DNA of 64,000 nucleotides from Colwellia_A sp041890515 (GTDB lineage: Bacteria; Pseudomonadota; Gammaproteobacteria; Enterobacterales; Alteromonadaceae), in assembly GCA_041890515.1 (NCBI GenBank), contig JASDWX010000046.1, forward strand, positions 12,724 to 76,723, read 5' to 3'. Position 1 is the stretch's first letter. Every line of letters starts with the position of its first letter. The position numbers and the translations under genes are program-made. Shown piece by piece: positions 15,228-24,870 of the stretch. Under the pieces are notes generated by a model. It had not been told where the DNA came from, searched no databases, and was given only the letters and a program-made list of their open reading frames with translations.

Positions 15228-15918
15228 GCAATGGAAAGCATATTGCGAGAAATATTTAGCCATTTCACCTCGTGAACAATATATGGTGCTATTTACGGGG
15301 TTAATTGCCATTATCTTTATTATTCATACTTTTTTTATTGATGGTAATACGAAAAAAATCAATAAATTTGAAAAGGAGGTTACACAAATTAGCAAGGTAA
15401 ATCGTGCCGCTAAAGCCTCTATAATGTTACTTGAAGACGGTTTGTCAAAAAACCCCAATTCAGCGCTAAATAAGCAAATCTCGCAATATAAAGACAGATT
15501 AAAAAAAGTTGATGTGGATCTCTTACAACTTACCTCCGACTTGATCAGCCCTATTCAAATGCGTCATGCATTAATGCAATTGCTAAAAACGCAAAAAGGT
15601 GTTTCTTTGCAATCGTTTGAAGTCATTGCGGCAGAACCTATAACGCTTTCTCATTCTACTCCCGCAATTAACGTTGATGGGAATCAAGTAACTGATGTTG
15701 ATAGGGACCACCAAGAAATGGTGCTTTATCGTCATGCGATAAAAATAAAAATTAACGGCAGTTACTTTCAATTACGCGATTATTTAACACAACTTGAAGC
15801 ATTATCGTGGAAGTTTTTTTGGCAAGAGTTTAATTATCAACTCAAAGAATATCCGGTAAGTGAGTTAGAAATCGAAATGTATAGCTTAAGTACTAAACGG
15901 GAGTTTATTGGTGTTTAA
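15220..15918 (+). CDS. mshJ: MSHA biogenesis protein MshJ (PilO-like)
   Basis: A protein of about 232 residues with one transmembrane helix (YMVLFTGLIAIIFIIHTFFI), a coiled coil and a C-terminal periplasmic ferredoxin-like domain (HAIKIKINGSYFQLRDYLTQLEAL), the PilO/GspM plan. AAGG lies nine bases before the ATG at 15220, so I prefer it to the ATG at 15214. It overlaps the upstream stop codon and the downstream mshK start, showing translational coupling. Confidence 0.85.
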   Translation: MNKQWKAYCEKYLAISPREQYMVLFTGLIAIIFIIHTFFIDGNTKKINKFEKEVTQISKVNRAAKASIMLLEDGLSKNPNSALNKQISQYKDRLKKVDVDLLQLTSDLISPIQMRHALMQLLKTQKGVSLQSFEVIAAEPITLSHSTPAINVDGNQVTDVDRDHQEMVLYRHAIKIKINGSYFQLRDYLTQLEALSWKFFWQEFNYQLKEYPVSELEIEMYSLSTKREFIGV

Positions 15919-16252
15919 AAATATAACATTAAGCAGTTTATATTTCATATTCATGTTTATGACATTTCTAGTTAGTGCACAAAATAATGATCCTACCAAA
16001 CCTTTGTCGGCTGGTGGTTTTTCACAAGTTAGTAAAGTAGAAGCAGCAACAAAAGCAGAATTAATATTAGAAAGTATTATTCATGGTTTTGAAGTGCATA
16101 CAGCGGTTATTAATGGTCAAGTGTTAAAAGTAGGTGACTTTATTCGTCAGTATGAATTAGTAGCGGTGAATAACACCAGCGTGGTCTTACGTTCAGCAGA
16201 AAAACGTTTAAAGCTCAGCGTGTTTTCTCGTGTCGTGGTTAAATCAAAATGA
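15911..16252 (+). CDS. mshK: MSHA biogenesis protein MshK (PilP-like)
   Basis: A protein of about 113 residues with an N-terminal signal/anchor (YFIFMFMTFLVSAQ), the sequence NDPTKPL and a small beta domain (ESIIHGFEVHTAVINGQVLKVGDFI) as in PilP/GspC HR domains, linking the alignment complex to the secretin. The start is GTG at 15911, seven bases after GGAG; TTG at 15908 is the alternative. The ATGA at its end is shared with mshL. Confidence 0.82.
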   Translation: MFKNITLSSLYFIFMFMTFLVSAQNNDPTKPLSAGGFSQVSKVEAATKAELILESIIHGFEVHTAVINGQVLKVGDFIRQYELVAVNNTSVVLRSAEKRLKLSVFSRVVVKSK

Positions 16253-18012
16253 AAAGATATGATCAAATGAAAAATTCTCAAGCAAAACTTTATTGTTTCA
16301 CCTTACTTTTAGCTTTATTTGGCTGTCAATCTTCACCAGATAAACCAACAGAAATTATGAGTGCATTAGACAAAGCAATAAAAGAGTCCAGTAAACCTGC
16401 GCCTAAAGCATTAAAAAAAGTGCCTAATGCTATTCAGCAAGAATTAATGCAGCGAAGTATAAGCCAAGCTCGACAAGGTTTATTATCAGAAAAACGTTTA
16501 GAAATTGCCGCTAGCGACGTTAGCGCACAAGAGTTCTTTGCCGCTTTAGTCGATGAGTCACCCTATAGTGTTGTAGTTCATCCAGAGGTAAGTGGTACAA
16601 TTACCTTAAATCTAAAAAACAGTACGTTACATGAAGTGCTTGATGTCGTGGAAGAAGTTTACGGTTATGAAATTCGTCATAAAGGTAAAGTCATACAAGT
16701 TTTCCCTTCAGGTATTCGCACAGAAACTATTGCTCTTAATTATTTATACGTGAAGCGTTCAGGTATGTCGAGCACAAGTATTAATGCTGGTGGCGTGTCA
16801 GAAGGTGATCAAAGTAGCGGTAATAATTCCAACAGTAACTCAAATAATTCAAACAGCTCAAACAATTCCAATAGCTCAAAGAGTAATAATCAAAATAACC
16901 AGCAAGGAAGTGGCGGTGTTAATATCTATACTGAAACAGAATCTGATTTTTGGACAGAATTAAAAGAAACGTTAACTTTACTTGTTGGCTCAGAGAAAGG
17001 GCGTTCTGTTATTGTTTCTCCACAAGCAGGCTTAGTAACGGTTCGGGCTTTACCTGAAGAAATTAAAATTGTTAAAAAGTTTATTAACGATACAGAAACC
17101 CATTTACGACGCCAAGTGATCATTGAAGCAAAAATTATGGAAGTCACGCTTAATGATGATTATCAACAGGGTGTTAAGTGGGATCAAGTACTGGGCAGTA
17201 TTGGCAGTAGTGATTTAACTTTTTCAACAGCTGGTGGGATTGCGGGTAATATTATTTCAGGAACGATTGGTGGCACGAGTAGCCTAGCGTTTAATAACAA
17301 CGACTTTACCGGAGTGATTGATTTGCTTTCAACACAAGGTAATGTACAAGTACTTTCAAGCCCAAGAATAACAGCAACTAACAACCAAAAAGCAGTAATA
17401 AAAGTTGGTGAAGATGAATATTTTGTTACTGATATTTCTAGTACAACCACCACTGGTACATCAACCACCACCACGCCTGAAATTGATTTAACGCCTTTCT
17501 TCTCTGGCATTGCTTTAGATGTAACTGCGCAAATTGATGAAAACGGTGAAGTGATTCTTCACGTTCATCCTTCTGTTACATTGACCAAAGAACAAGTTAA
17601 AGTAATAAAGCTTAACGAAGAAGAGATTATTTTACCATTAGCACAAAGCAGTGTTCGAGAATCAGATACGATAATTCGCGCTAAATCAGGTGAGATTGTG
17701 GTCATTGGTGGTTTGATTGAAACACGAAAAATTGATATAGAATCAAAAACGCCACTTTTAGGTGACATCCCATTACTCGGTGAGTTATTCAAAAGCAAAA
17801 GTGAAACGACACAGAAAAAAGAACTGGTTATTATGTTAAAACCCATTGTTGTTGGTCAAGATACTTGGAAAAACCAGCTACAAGATGCTCGTTCGCTTTT
17901 AAAACAGTGGTTCCCAGAAGAAGATGATTTTTCGCAAAGTGAAGTAGATGAGACTAATACCTCTTTATCGCAACCTATTGCCACTAAACCTATGCCTGAT
18001 AGTAATGAATAA
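16249..18012 (+). CDS. mshL: MSHA outer-membrane secretin MshL
   Basis: A 587-residue lipoprotein secretin forming the pilus pore. Lipobox LFGC (Cys about residue 26), then N-domains with a secretin/TonB short N-terminal region (FFAALVDESPYSVVVHPEVSGTI style), then the C-terminal secretin gate (VQVLSSPRITATNNQKAVIKVG; VVIGGLIETRKIDIESKTPLLGDIPLLGELF). Residues about 184-222 are an Asn/Ser low-complexity linker, longer than I expect for the family. The first ATG overlaps mshK; a second in-frame ATG lies six codons on. Confidence 0.93.
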   Translation: MKRYDQMKNSQAKLYCFTLLLALFGCQSSPDKPTEIMSALDKAIKESSKPAPKALKKVPNAIQQELMQRSISQARQGLLSEKRLEIAASDVSAQEFFAALVDESPYSVVVHPEVSGTITLNLKNSTLHEVLDVVEEVYGYEIRHKGKVIQVFPSGIRTETIALNYLYVKRSGMSSTSINAGGVSEGDQSSGNNSNSNSNNSNSSNNSNSSKSNNQNNQQGSGGVNIYTETESDFWTELKETLTLLVGSEKGRSVIVSPQAGLVTVRALPEEIKIVKKFINDTETHLRRQVIIEAKIMEVTLNDDYQQGVKWDQVLGSIGSSDLTFSTAGGIAGNIISGTIGGTSSLAFNNNDFTGVIDLLSTQGNVQVLSSPRITATNNQKAVIKVGEDEYFVTDISSTTTTGTSTTTTPEIDLTPFFSGIALDVTAQIDENGEVILHVHPSVTLTKEQVKVIKLNEEEIILPLAQSSVRESDTIIRAKSGEIVVIGGLIETRKIDIESKTPLLGDIPLLGELFKSKSETTQKKELVIMLKPIVVGQDTWKNQLQDARSLLKQWFPEEDDFSQSEVDETNTSLSQPIATKPMPDSNE

Positions 18013-18024
18013 CAGTCAACATTT

Positions 18025-18933
18025 ATGTACCTTTACCATTTTGGTTTAACGGAACTTCCGTTTACGTTAACACCAAATACAGCATTTTATGTTGGTCTAG
18101 AACCTCATAATGAAGCGTTAGCTGTATTGTTAACCGCACTGAAAGCCGGTGAAGGATTTATTAAGGTCATAGGTGAAGTAGGTACAGGAAAAACACTACT
18201 TTGCCGAAAACTGCTTAATGAAATACCTGAGCACTTTGTTACTGCTTATATTCCTAATCCCTATTTGAAGCCTGATGAGTTGCGCCGAGCAGTGGCCGTT
18301 GAATTGGGTGTAAAACAAGCACAGCGTATGTCAGTTCAATTACTCACTCAGCGCATTCAACAGCGATTATTGGAACTTCACTCAGAAGGGCATTCAGTCG
18401 TACTTATACTCGACGAAGCACAAGCATTACCTGAAGAGAGTCTTGAAGCTTTACGTTTGTTTACTAATTTAGAAACTGAAACGCGTAAACTATTACAAGT
18501 TGTTTTATTTGCTCAACCAGAATTAGACGAACGTTTAGCAACAAAAAGATTTAGACAGCTAAAACAACGCATTACCTTTTCTTATAAATTACGAGCAATG
18601 ACTGCACTCGAAGTACAAGGTTATATCCAACATCGAATGAAAGTCGCGGGTTATAAAGGAGCTGCATTATTTAGTGCTACGTTATCAAATAAGGTGGCGA
18701 AAGTGAGTAAGGGCATTCCACGTTTAGTTAATGTGCTTTGTCATAAAATGCTGATGTTAAGTTATGGGCAAGGGCAATACCAAATCACCAAAAAGCATTT
18801 ATCTGCAGCGATAAATGATACTGAAGCAACCAGGCAACCTAGTAACATTAAAGGGTACGCAAGTATTGTAAGTGTACTCATTACGACAGTCATTATTATA
18901 TATGTATTGAAAAATTATGGAGTGGACGCTTGA
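18025..18933 (+). CDS. mshM: MSHA biogenesis ATPase MshM (ExeA/GspA-like)
   Basis: A 302-residue AAA+ ATPase opening with the family start MYLYHFGLTELPFTLTPNTA. Walker A GEVGTGKT (about residues 51-58), Walker B VVLILDEAQ (about 127-135). A C-terminal transmembrane helix (YASIVSVLITTVIIIYVL) anchors it. Relatives such as ExeA help place secretins through the cell wall, the likely role here with MshL. Its TGA overlaps the TTG start of mshN. Confidence 0.9.
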   Translation: MYLYHFGLTELPFTLTPNTAFYVGLEPHNEALAVLLTALKAGEGFIKVIGEVGTGKTLLCRKLLNEIPEHFVTAYIPNPYLKPDELRRAVAVELGVKQAQRMSVQLLTQRIQQRLLELHSEGHSVVLILDEAQALPEESLEALRLFTNLETETRKLLQVVLFAQPELDERLATKRFRQLKQRITFSYKLRAMTALEVQGYIQHRMKVAGYKGAALFSATLSNKVAKVSKGIPRLVNVLCHKMLMLSYGQGQYQITKKHLSAAINDTEATRQPSNIKGYASIVSVLITTVIIIYVLKNYGVDA

Positions 18934-20066
18934 GTGTAATTAACCAGATGTTAAAGGATTTAGATCAACGTCAAGTTGAACAACAAGGTTCAAGTAATTT
19001 TACTGTACCTGTCTCTTCACCTTCATCAAATAAAAAGCTTATCTTCATCAGTTTAATCGTTGTTATTTTACTTAACGTGAGTGGCATTTTTGTTTGGCAA
19101 ATGTATACAGAAAATCAAACGTTGAAGATGTCCAATACGGGAGAGAAAAATCCTGTAGCCAACAAATTGAAACTGACTACTGCTAGAGTAAATGAAGACT
19201 CAAAGCAAACATCAAAAAGCAGTCACTGGGATAAAAGCCCAGCAGAAAATGAGTTAAATCAAAATGATTTAAACCCGAAGATGCGAGATAACATAGCACA
19301 AAGCAAAACTACACCAGAAAGTAATGCCCCACTTAAATCAATTAGCAGAAACACTATAAACCAAAATGATAAGGCTGTTGTTCCAACGAACGTAATAAAT
19401 AATAACTCAAGTATTCCTAAAAAGTTGGCAGACCCGATTGTTAAAGCGGCAAAGAAATCAACATTAAAAATATCACGTAAACAACTATCACCACGTGCAC
19501 TTGCGAAACAAAAATTAATACGTGCGGAGCAAGCGCTTAACAACAATAATATAGCCCAAGCAGAAACGTTATTTGAAGATGTATTATTAGTTATGCCCGA
19601 ACATAAAAGTGCAAGAAAACAATTAGCGGCTTTATGGTTTGGTCGTCAAGCTTATTCAGATGCCTTAAATTTACTTTCTCAAGGGATACATTTATCGCCT
19701 AATGATAACGAGTTTCGTCTGATGAAAGCCAGGGTATATTTACAACAAAATCGAGTGCAGCAGGGATTTACGACTTTAAATAATATGCCGGGAGTTAACG
19801 AGGTGGTTAATGTTGAATATCAGAGTTTACGCGCCACAACCGCTCAACAACTTAATGAGTTTTCTTTTGCTGCACAAGCATATCAAATTTTGGTAAACAT
19901 CGAACCTTCTGCTGCTCGGTGGTGGTTAGGTTTAGCTGTTGCTCACGATAGTAATAGCGAATTTGAACAAGCAAGTAATGCGTACAAAACAGCATTAAAT
20001 AAAAGTGGGTTATCTGGAAGCGCTGAGACTTTTGCCCGTCAGCGTATTACTGAGTTGGGAGAATAA
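18930..20066 (+). CDS. mshN: MSHA biogenesis protein MshN (TPR)
   Basis: A 378-residue inner-membrane protein: MSVINQMLKDLDQRQ is the typical MshN start, followed by one transmembrane helix (LIFISLIVVILLNVSGIFVW, about residues 37-56), a disordered Lys/Asn/Ser linker and C-terminal tetratricopeptide repeats from about residue 195. The start codon is TTG, supported by GGAG nine bases upstream and by the conserved N-terminus. Its molecular job in pilus assembly is not settled. Confidence 0.9.
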   Translation: MSVINQMLKDLDQRQVEQQGSSNFTVPVSSPSSNKKLIFISLIVVILLNVSGIFVWQMYTENQTLKMSNTGEKNPVANKLKLTTARVNEDSKQTSKSSHWDKSPAENELNQNDLNPKMRDNIAQSKTTPESNAPLKSISRNTINQNDKAVVPTNVINNNSSIPKKLADPIVKAAKKSTLKISRKQLSPRALAKQKLIRAEQALNNNNIAQAETLFEDVLLVMPEHKSARKQLAALWFGRQAYSDALNLLSQGIHLSPNDNEFRLMKARVYLQQNRVQQGFTTLNNMPGVNEVVNVEYQSLRATTAQQLNEFSFAAQAYQILVNIEPSAARWWLGLAVAHDSNSEFEQASNAYKTALNKSGLSGSAETFARQRITELGE

Positions 20067-20068
20067 CG

Positions 20069-21784
20069 ATGGCAGCACCAAAATTAAAAATGCGCCTCGG
20101 CGATTTGTTAGTACATGAATATATCATTACTAATGAAGCATTAATGCAGGCACTAAATAGCCAGAAAATAAGCGGACGAAAATTAGGGGATACCTTGATT
20201 GAACTTGGCTATATAGGCGAGCGTCAATTACAAGAATTTTTAGCCCAACAACTTAATATACCATTCTTAGATATCAGTCAGCGTCGTATTTCTCATGAAG
20301 TCGCGTTATTACTTCCTGAAGTGCACGCACGTCGTTTACGCGCTTTAATTATTGAAGATCAAGGTGACTCTGTATTATTAGGTATGAGTGATCCTGCCGA
20401 TTTAAAAGGTCTTGATCAGCTTGAACAAATACTTTCTCCGAAAAGATTAAAGCTTGCAGTAGTCATGGAATCTCAACTTTATGATGCTTTTGATGGATTG
20501 TATCGACGTACGGCTGACATCGAATCATTTGCTAGTCAGCTAGAAGAAGAGTATGACCAAACGACTGATTTTGATTTATCGTCTACATTTTTAGATGATA
20601 GTGGCGATGCAACGGTTGGTAAATTATTACAATCAGTCTTTGAAGATGCCGTTCAAATGCGTGCCTCTGATATTCATATCGAACCCGATGAAAATCTATT
20701 AAGAATACGCCAACGTATTGATGGCGTATTACAAGAAAATATTTTAAAAGAAAATAAAATTGCTTCCGCCATGGTATTACGTCTGAAACTCATGGCTGGC
20801 TTGGACATTTCAGAAAAACGACTCCCCCAAGATGGCCGATTTAATCTGCAAATTAAAGGTCATAATATTGATGTCCGTATGTCTACGATGCCCGTTCAAC
20901 ATGGTGAGTCAGTGGTCATGCGTTTACTCGATCAATCCGCAGGATTATTATCACTTGATCAAACAGGTATGCCTGCAGATTTAGTTGCACGTGTTCGTCA
21001 TCAAATTACGCGACCACATGGTATGGTACTCGTTACAGGGCCAACAGGTAGTGGTAAAACCACCACATTATATGGTGCGTTAAGTGAGCTAAATCAATCA
21101 AGCAAAAAGATCATTACGGTTGAAGACCCCGTTGAGTACCGTTTACCTCGTATAAATCAGGTGCAAGTAGCACCAAAAATTGATTTACACTTTTCAACAG
21201 TATTGCGTACCGCGTTAAGGCAAGATCCCGACATCATCATGGTAGGTGAAATGCGTGACCATGAAACAGTTGAAATTGGCTTGCGAGGTGCATTAACGGG
21301 TCACTTAGTATTATCAACATTGCACACTAATGATGCAATCACCAGTGCTTTACGTTTAATTGATATGGGCGCGGCAGGTTTTCTTGTCGGTAGTTCATTA
21401 CGTGCTGTTATTGCACAGCGATTAGTGCGTAAAATATGTGAACACTGTGGCGAAGAACATGCGCCAGACGCACAAGAAATGATGTGGCTTACCCATCTCG
21501 CTGGAGAACAAGCTAAAACGGTCAATTATAAAAAAGGTCGTGGCTGTCAGTCATGCCAATACACGGGTTATCGAGGACGTATTGGTGTCTTTGAGTTATT
21601 AGAAATGAATGAGCCAATGATGGCTGCACTTAAACGTGATGATGCTGAAGCATTTACGAAATTAGCGAAAGAAAATCCAACATTTACACCCTTAGCGCAA
21701 GCGGCATTTGATTATGCCAAGCAAGGTGTTATTAGCGTGGAAGAAGTACTTCGTTTAGTTGATACTATTGATGTTCAAGGCTAA
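20069..21784 (+). CDS. mshE: MSHA pilus extension ATPase MshE
   Basis: A 571-residue GspE/PilB-type ATPase powering pilus polymerisation. The N-terminal MshEN region (LRLGDLLVHEY-type start; second copy GRKLGDTLIELGYI) carries the RLGxxL / LGxxLxxxG pattern shown in V. cholerae MshE to bind c-di-GMP. Walker A GPTGSGKTT (about residues 324-332), Walker B DPDIIMVGEMRD (about 386-397), and two CxxC pairs of a zinc site (CEHC about 456, CQSC about 492). It lies two bases after mshN. The intact MshEN motif predicts that c-di-GMP activates the pilus. Confidence 0.95.
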   Translation: MAAPKLKMRLGDLLVHEYIITNEALMQALNSQKISGRKLGDTLIELGYIGERQLQEFLAQQLNIPFLDISQRRISHEVALLLPEVHARRLRALIIEDQGDSVLLGMSDPADLKGLDQLEQILSPKRLKLAVVMESQLYDAFDGLYRRTADIESFASQLEEEYDQTTDFDLSSTFLDDSGDATVGKLLQSVFEDAVQMRASDIHIEPDENLLRIRQRIDGVLQENILKENKIASAMVLRLKLMAGLDISEKRLPQDGRFNLQIKGHNIDVRMSTMPVQHGESVVMRLLDQSAGLLSLDQTGMPADLVARVRHQITRPHGMVLVTGPTGSGKTTTLYGALSELNQSSKKIITVEDPVEYRLPRINQVQVAPKIDLHFSTVLRTALRQDPDIIMVGEMRDHETVEIGLRGALTGHLVLSTLHTNDAITSALRLIDMGAAGFLVGSSLRAVIAQRLVRKICEHCGEEHAPDAQEMMWLTHLAGEQAKTVNYKKGRGCQSCQYTGYRGRIGVFELLEMNEPMMAALKRDDAEAFTKLAKENPTFTPLAQAAFDYAKQGVISVEEVLRLVDTIDVQG

Positions 21785-21798
21785 GAGTAGAATTTATT

Positions 21799-23040
21799 AT
21801 GGCGGCATTTAGTTACGTTGGCAGAAGTGTTAGCGGCGCTCAAGTTAAAGGAATGATAGAAGCAGTAAACGCAAATGCGGTTGCAGAGCAATTGTCACGC
21901 CAAGGAATTATCCCCGTATCTATTAATGAATCTAAAGATAAGCCAAGTGGCACAACTGATTTAGCGAATATTGATATCGGAGAATTACTTGGTTTTTCGG
22001 TAATAACGCTTGATGAATTAATTGTTTTTTGTCGACAAATGTATGCACTTGTTCGTTCTGGTGTTCCTATTTTACGTGCAATCAATGGTATGGCAGAGTC
22101 AAGTACCTCACCAAAATTAAGAAGTGCGTTAATCGATATTGCTAGTCAATTGGAAGGGGGGTACGCACTTTCAACTGCATTAAATAAACACCCTAAAATT
22201 TTCTCTCCATTATTTATTTCCTTAGTCCATGTGGGGGAAAATACTGGGCAACTCGATGGTTCATTTATAAAGCTAGCCAGTTATTTTGAACGCGAATTAG
22301 ATACAAATAAACGAATCAAAACAGCGTTACGTTACCCCAGTTTTGTTCTGGGGGCGATTGTGATTGCCATGGTCATTTTGAATATTTTTGTTATTCCGAC
22401 TTTTGCCAATATGTTCGCGAAACTCGGCGCCGATTTACCCATAACCACTAAAATGTTGATCGCGAGTTCTAACTTCTTTGTAAACTATTGGCCGCATTTG
22501 TTAGTCGCTAGCGTATTTACTTTTTTTGGGGTTAGGCATTATTTAAAAACGGATCGTGGTTTATATTTATGGGATCGATTAAAGACAAAGCTACCTATTG
22601 TAGGCAGTATTATTGAACGTTCGATTTTGTCACGTTTTTCTCATAGTTTTTCTATCGTGTTAAAGGCTGGAGTCCCTTTAACAACAGGATTGACCTTGGT
22701 GTCAGATGCTGTTGATAACACTTACATGCGAGATAAAATTTTAGCCATGCGTGGTGGAATTGAAAGTGGTGATAGTCTATTACGCTCAGCTAATGCCAGT
22801 ACATTATTTACGCCATTGGTTTTACAAATGGTGGCGGTAGGGGAAGAAACAGGTCGTGTCGATGAACTTTTAGAAGAAGTGGGTGATTATTATGAACGGG
22901 AAGTTGATTACGAGCTCAGTACGTTAACAGCTAGAATTGAACCCATAATGATCGCAATCGTTGCTGGTATGGTATTGGTTCTCGCGTTAGGTATTTTCAC
23001 GCCTATGTGGGACATGATGTCGGCCATTAAAGGGAAATAA
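21799..23040 (+). CDS. mshG: MSHA platform protein MshG (GspF/PilC family)
   Basis: A 413-residue polytopic inner-membrane protein with two T2SSF domains, the first around residues 75-200 (FCRQMYALVRSGVPILRAI, then FISLVHVGENTGQLD) and the second around 280-405 (SRFSHSFSIVLKAGVPLTTGL, then MVAVGEETGRVDELL). It is the rotor-like platform driven by MshE. It starts 14 bases after mshE. Confidence 0.93.
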   Translation: MAAFSYVGRSVSGAQVKGMIEAVNANAVAEQLSRQGIIPVSINESKDKPSGTTDLANIDIGELLGFSVITLDELIVFCRQMYALVRSGVPILRAINGMAESSTSPKLRSALIDIASQLEGGYALSTALNKHPKIFSPLFISLVHVGENTGQLDGSFIKLASYFERELDTNKRIKTALRYPSFVLGAIVIAMVILNIFVIPTFANMFAKLGADLPITTKMLIASSNFFVNYWPHLLVASVFTFFGVRHYLKTDRGLYLWDRLKTKLPIVGSIIERSILSRFSHSFSIVLKAGVPLTTGLTLVSDAVDNTYMRDKILAMRGGIESGDSLLRSANASTLFTPLVLQMVAVGEETGRVDELLEEVGDYYEREVDYELSTLTARIEPIMIAIVAGMVLVLALGIFTPMWDMMSAIKGK

Positions 23041-23051
23041 GTTGGTACTAT

Positions 23052-23585
23052 ATGACGTTACAACAGGTTAGTGCTAAAAAAGGGAAGTCTGTTGCTGAAA
23101 ATCTGATCATACTTGCTATGATTGGATTACTCATGGCTACCTTTATTTATTATTTTTTTAAACAAGAATCACATTTATCACGAACAGGATTTGACGCTGT
23201 TGCTAATAACTTTTCCGCCAGAATAATGGTTATCCACGCACAATGGTTTATGGATAATAAACCGCGTTGGGTCATAATAAAAGAAAGTTCCGAATTAAAT
23301 GGCGAACATAAAAATAAGACTATAGAAGTTAATGCATCTGGCTGGGTTGACGTTTCATCGGTAAATAACGATGGCAATCACAATAACTGTCAGAAAATAT
23401 GGCAACAAGTATTAGCAACACCAATGTTATACATTAAACAGCCTATTTCAGCTGTTATGGTAAATATAAAGACCAATGATGATTTTAAGGAAAAAATTCA
23501 CCTTTGCCGCTATAGTTTACCGAGTGGAGAGTATTTTGATTATCAACCAAGTAACGGAAAAGTTAGCCTAATACAGATAAATTAG
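23052..23585 (+). CDS. mshF: MSHA biogenesis protein MshF
   Basis: A 177-residue protein with a single N-terminal hydrophobic segment (NLIILAMIGLLMATFIYYFF) and a Cys-containing periplasmic part with NCQKIWQQVLATP (paralleled by NCKEIWDNIFQQP in the adjacent MshB). The helix resembles a pilin helix but lacks the G|F-T-L-I-E processing site. Assigned mainly by position between mshG and mshB; the role in minor-pilin assembly is inferred. It starts 11 bases after mshG. Confidence 0.72.
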   Translation: MTLQQVSAKKGKSVAENLIILAMIGLLMATFIYYFFKQESHLSRTGFDAVANNFSARIMVIHAQWFMDNKPRWVIIKESSELNGEHKNKTIEVNASGWVDVSSVNNDGNHNNCQKIWQQVLATPMLYIKQPISAVMVNIKTNDDFKEKIHLCRYSLPSGEYFDYQPSNGKVSLIQIN

Positions 23586-23741
23586 TGGTTAAAAATACAC
23601 TAAAAGTGAATGATAAATAAATTAAATGGGTTTTTGTTAAAAAAAGTGGTTTAAAAGCACTAAGTAAGTGACTTTATTAGTAATTCGTTGTTAGAATAAA
23701 TTTAAAGTAATAGAAAATATATTAGTAAAACGATAACAGAG

Positions 23742-24341
23742 GTGGTTATGAAAAAACAAGCAGGTTTCACGCTGATTGAATTAGTGATTGTAGTCGTCAT
23801 TTTGGGTTTTTTAGCCGTTACCGCTATTCCCAAATTTATTGACTTAACAGAACAAGCTAAACAAGCGAATATTGAAGGTATGGCAGGTGGTTTTGCTACG
23901 GGTGTTTCTTTAGCTAGAGCGCAGTGGGAATCAGAAGGGCGTACTAATAACGGCACAAATAACACAACGATTTATGATGGCGTGAATCTGGTGTTAACAA
24001 CTGAAACTACAGATATTCGTCCAGGTTATATAACGGGCTTAACTGATGGAGCAGGTTTAGGTACCGACTTTGATGCCGCTAACTGTAAAGAAATTTGGGA
24101 CAATATTTTTCAACAACCACCAACATTAGCAACATTCAATGTTGCAAATGCCACTACGAATTATATTGTGGCAGAAACCGGTGACTTAGAAGAATCACAT
24201 TGTATTTTCTATTTAAGAGCGACTTTGGATAAAGATACCAATGGAAATTTTGAAGACCCTGGTGTAGCAAATGTAGGCAATAACTTCACTTATTATCCTG
24301 CAAGTAGTCGTGTAGAAATTAATATCGCAGTAACGAACTAA
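23742..24341 (+). CDS. mshB: MSHA minor pilin MshB
   Basis: A 199-residue type IV prepilin with a very short leader, MKKQAG, cut before FTLIELVIVVVILGFLAVTAIPKF. Glu5 of the mature pilin is present. The C-terminal half has paired cysteines in NCKEIWDNIFQQP and SHCIFYL. Position just before the MshA-type gene fits MshB. AGAGGTGG lies before the ATG. The 157 bases upstream separate it from mshF and probably hold a promoter for the pilin genes. Confidence 0.85.
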   Translation: MVMKKQAGFTLIELVIVVVILGFLAVTAIPKFIDLTEQAKQANIEGMAGGFATGVSLARAQWESEGRTNNGTNNTTIYDGVNLVLTTETTDIRPGYITGLTDGAGLGTDFDAANCKEIWDNIFQQPPTLATFNVANATTNYIVAETGDLEESHCIFYLRATLDKDTNGNFEDPGVANVGNNFTYYPASSRVEINIAVTN

Positions 24342-24387
24342 TTCATAAAAAATTCGAATACATTAAATTTAAAATAAAAGGTCAATT

Positions 24388-24849
24388 ATGAAAACATTAC
24401 AAAAGTAAGCAGGTTTTACATTAATAGAATTAGTCGTCGTTATTGTAATTTTAGGTATTTTAGCTGCAACAGCGGCACCTAAATTTATTGAGTTGACGAG
24501 TGATGCACGCTCATCTGTAGTGCAAGCAGTTAAAGGTTCATTGAACTCAGCAGCTGATTTAGCACATTCAAAAGCGTTAGTGACAAATGTTGTTGATGGT
24601 GATATTAGTATTAACGGTTCAACTATTACTTTCGTAAACTCTTGGCCTGATAATGCTTCTATTTCATCGCTGATTACTTTTGATTCTGGCGATATTACAG
24701 AAGTATCAGGTAGTGCAGGTACTTTTACACACACTGATGCTGCGTTAGCAACTAACTGTTTTGCTGAGTATGATAATGCATCAACAAGCGGCGCTCCAGT
24801 TTCAGGATATCGTCCAGCTATAACTGATGATGTATCTGTTTGTGATTAA
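24388..24849 (+). pseudogene. mshA: mshA, major pilin gene with a nonsense codon in the leader
   Basis: From the ATG at 24388 (AAGG upstream) the frame reads M-K-T-L-Q-K and then TAA at 24406-24408, followed without any frame change by AGFTLIELVVVIVILGILAA, the classic mature pilin helix, and a pilin of about 145 residues ending at 24849. The neighbouring mshB has MKKQAGF at this place, so a CAA (Gln) to TAA change by one base is the simplest explanation. Later internal starts (for example near 24493) would lack the helix needed for assembly. The rest of the gene is clean, so the lesion is either very recent or a sequencing error. The terminator at 24871 follows. Confidence 0.85.
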
Positions 24850-24870
24850 TCAACCACTGTTTTATTTATA

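Noticed and set aside
24388..24411. Programmed stop-codon readthrough or recoding of the mshA TAA
   Set aside because: TAA followed by G in a plain context, with no downstream structure seen; a one-base nonsense change or read error is simpler.
24493..24849. Reading frame starting at ATG 24493 as a separate gene
   Set aside because: It is the tail of mshA; a product starting there lacks the pilin helix and any export signal.
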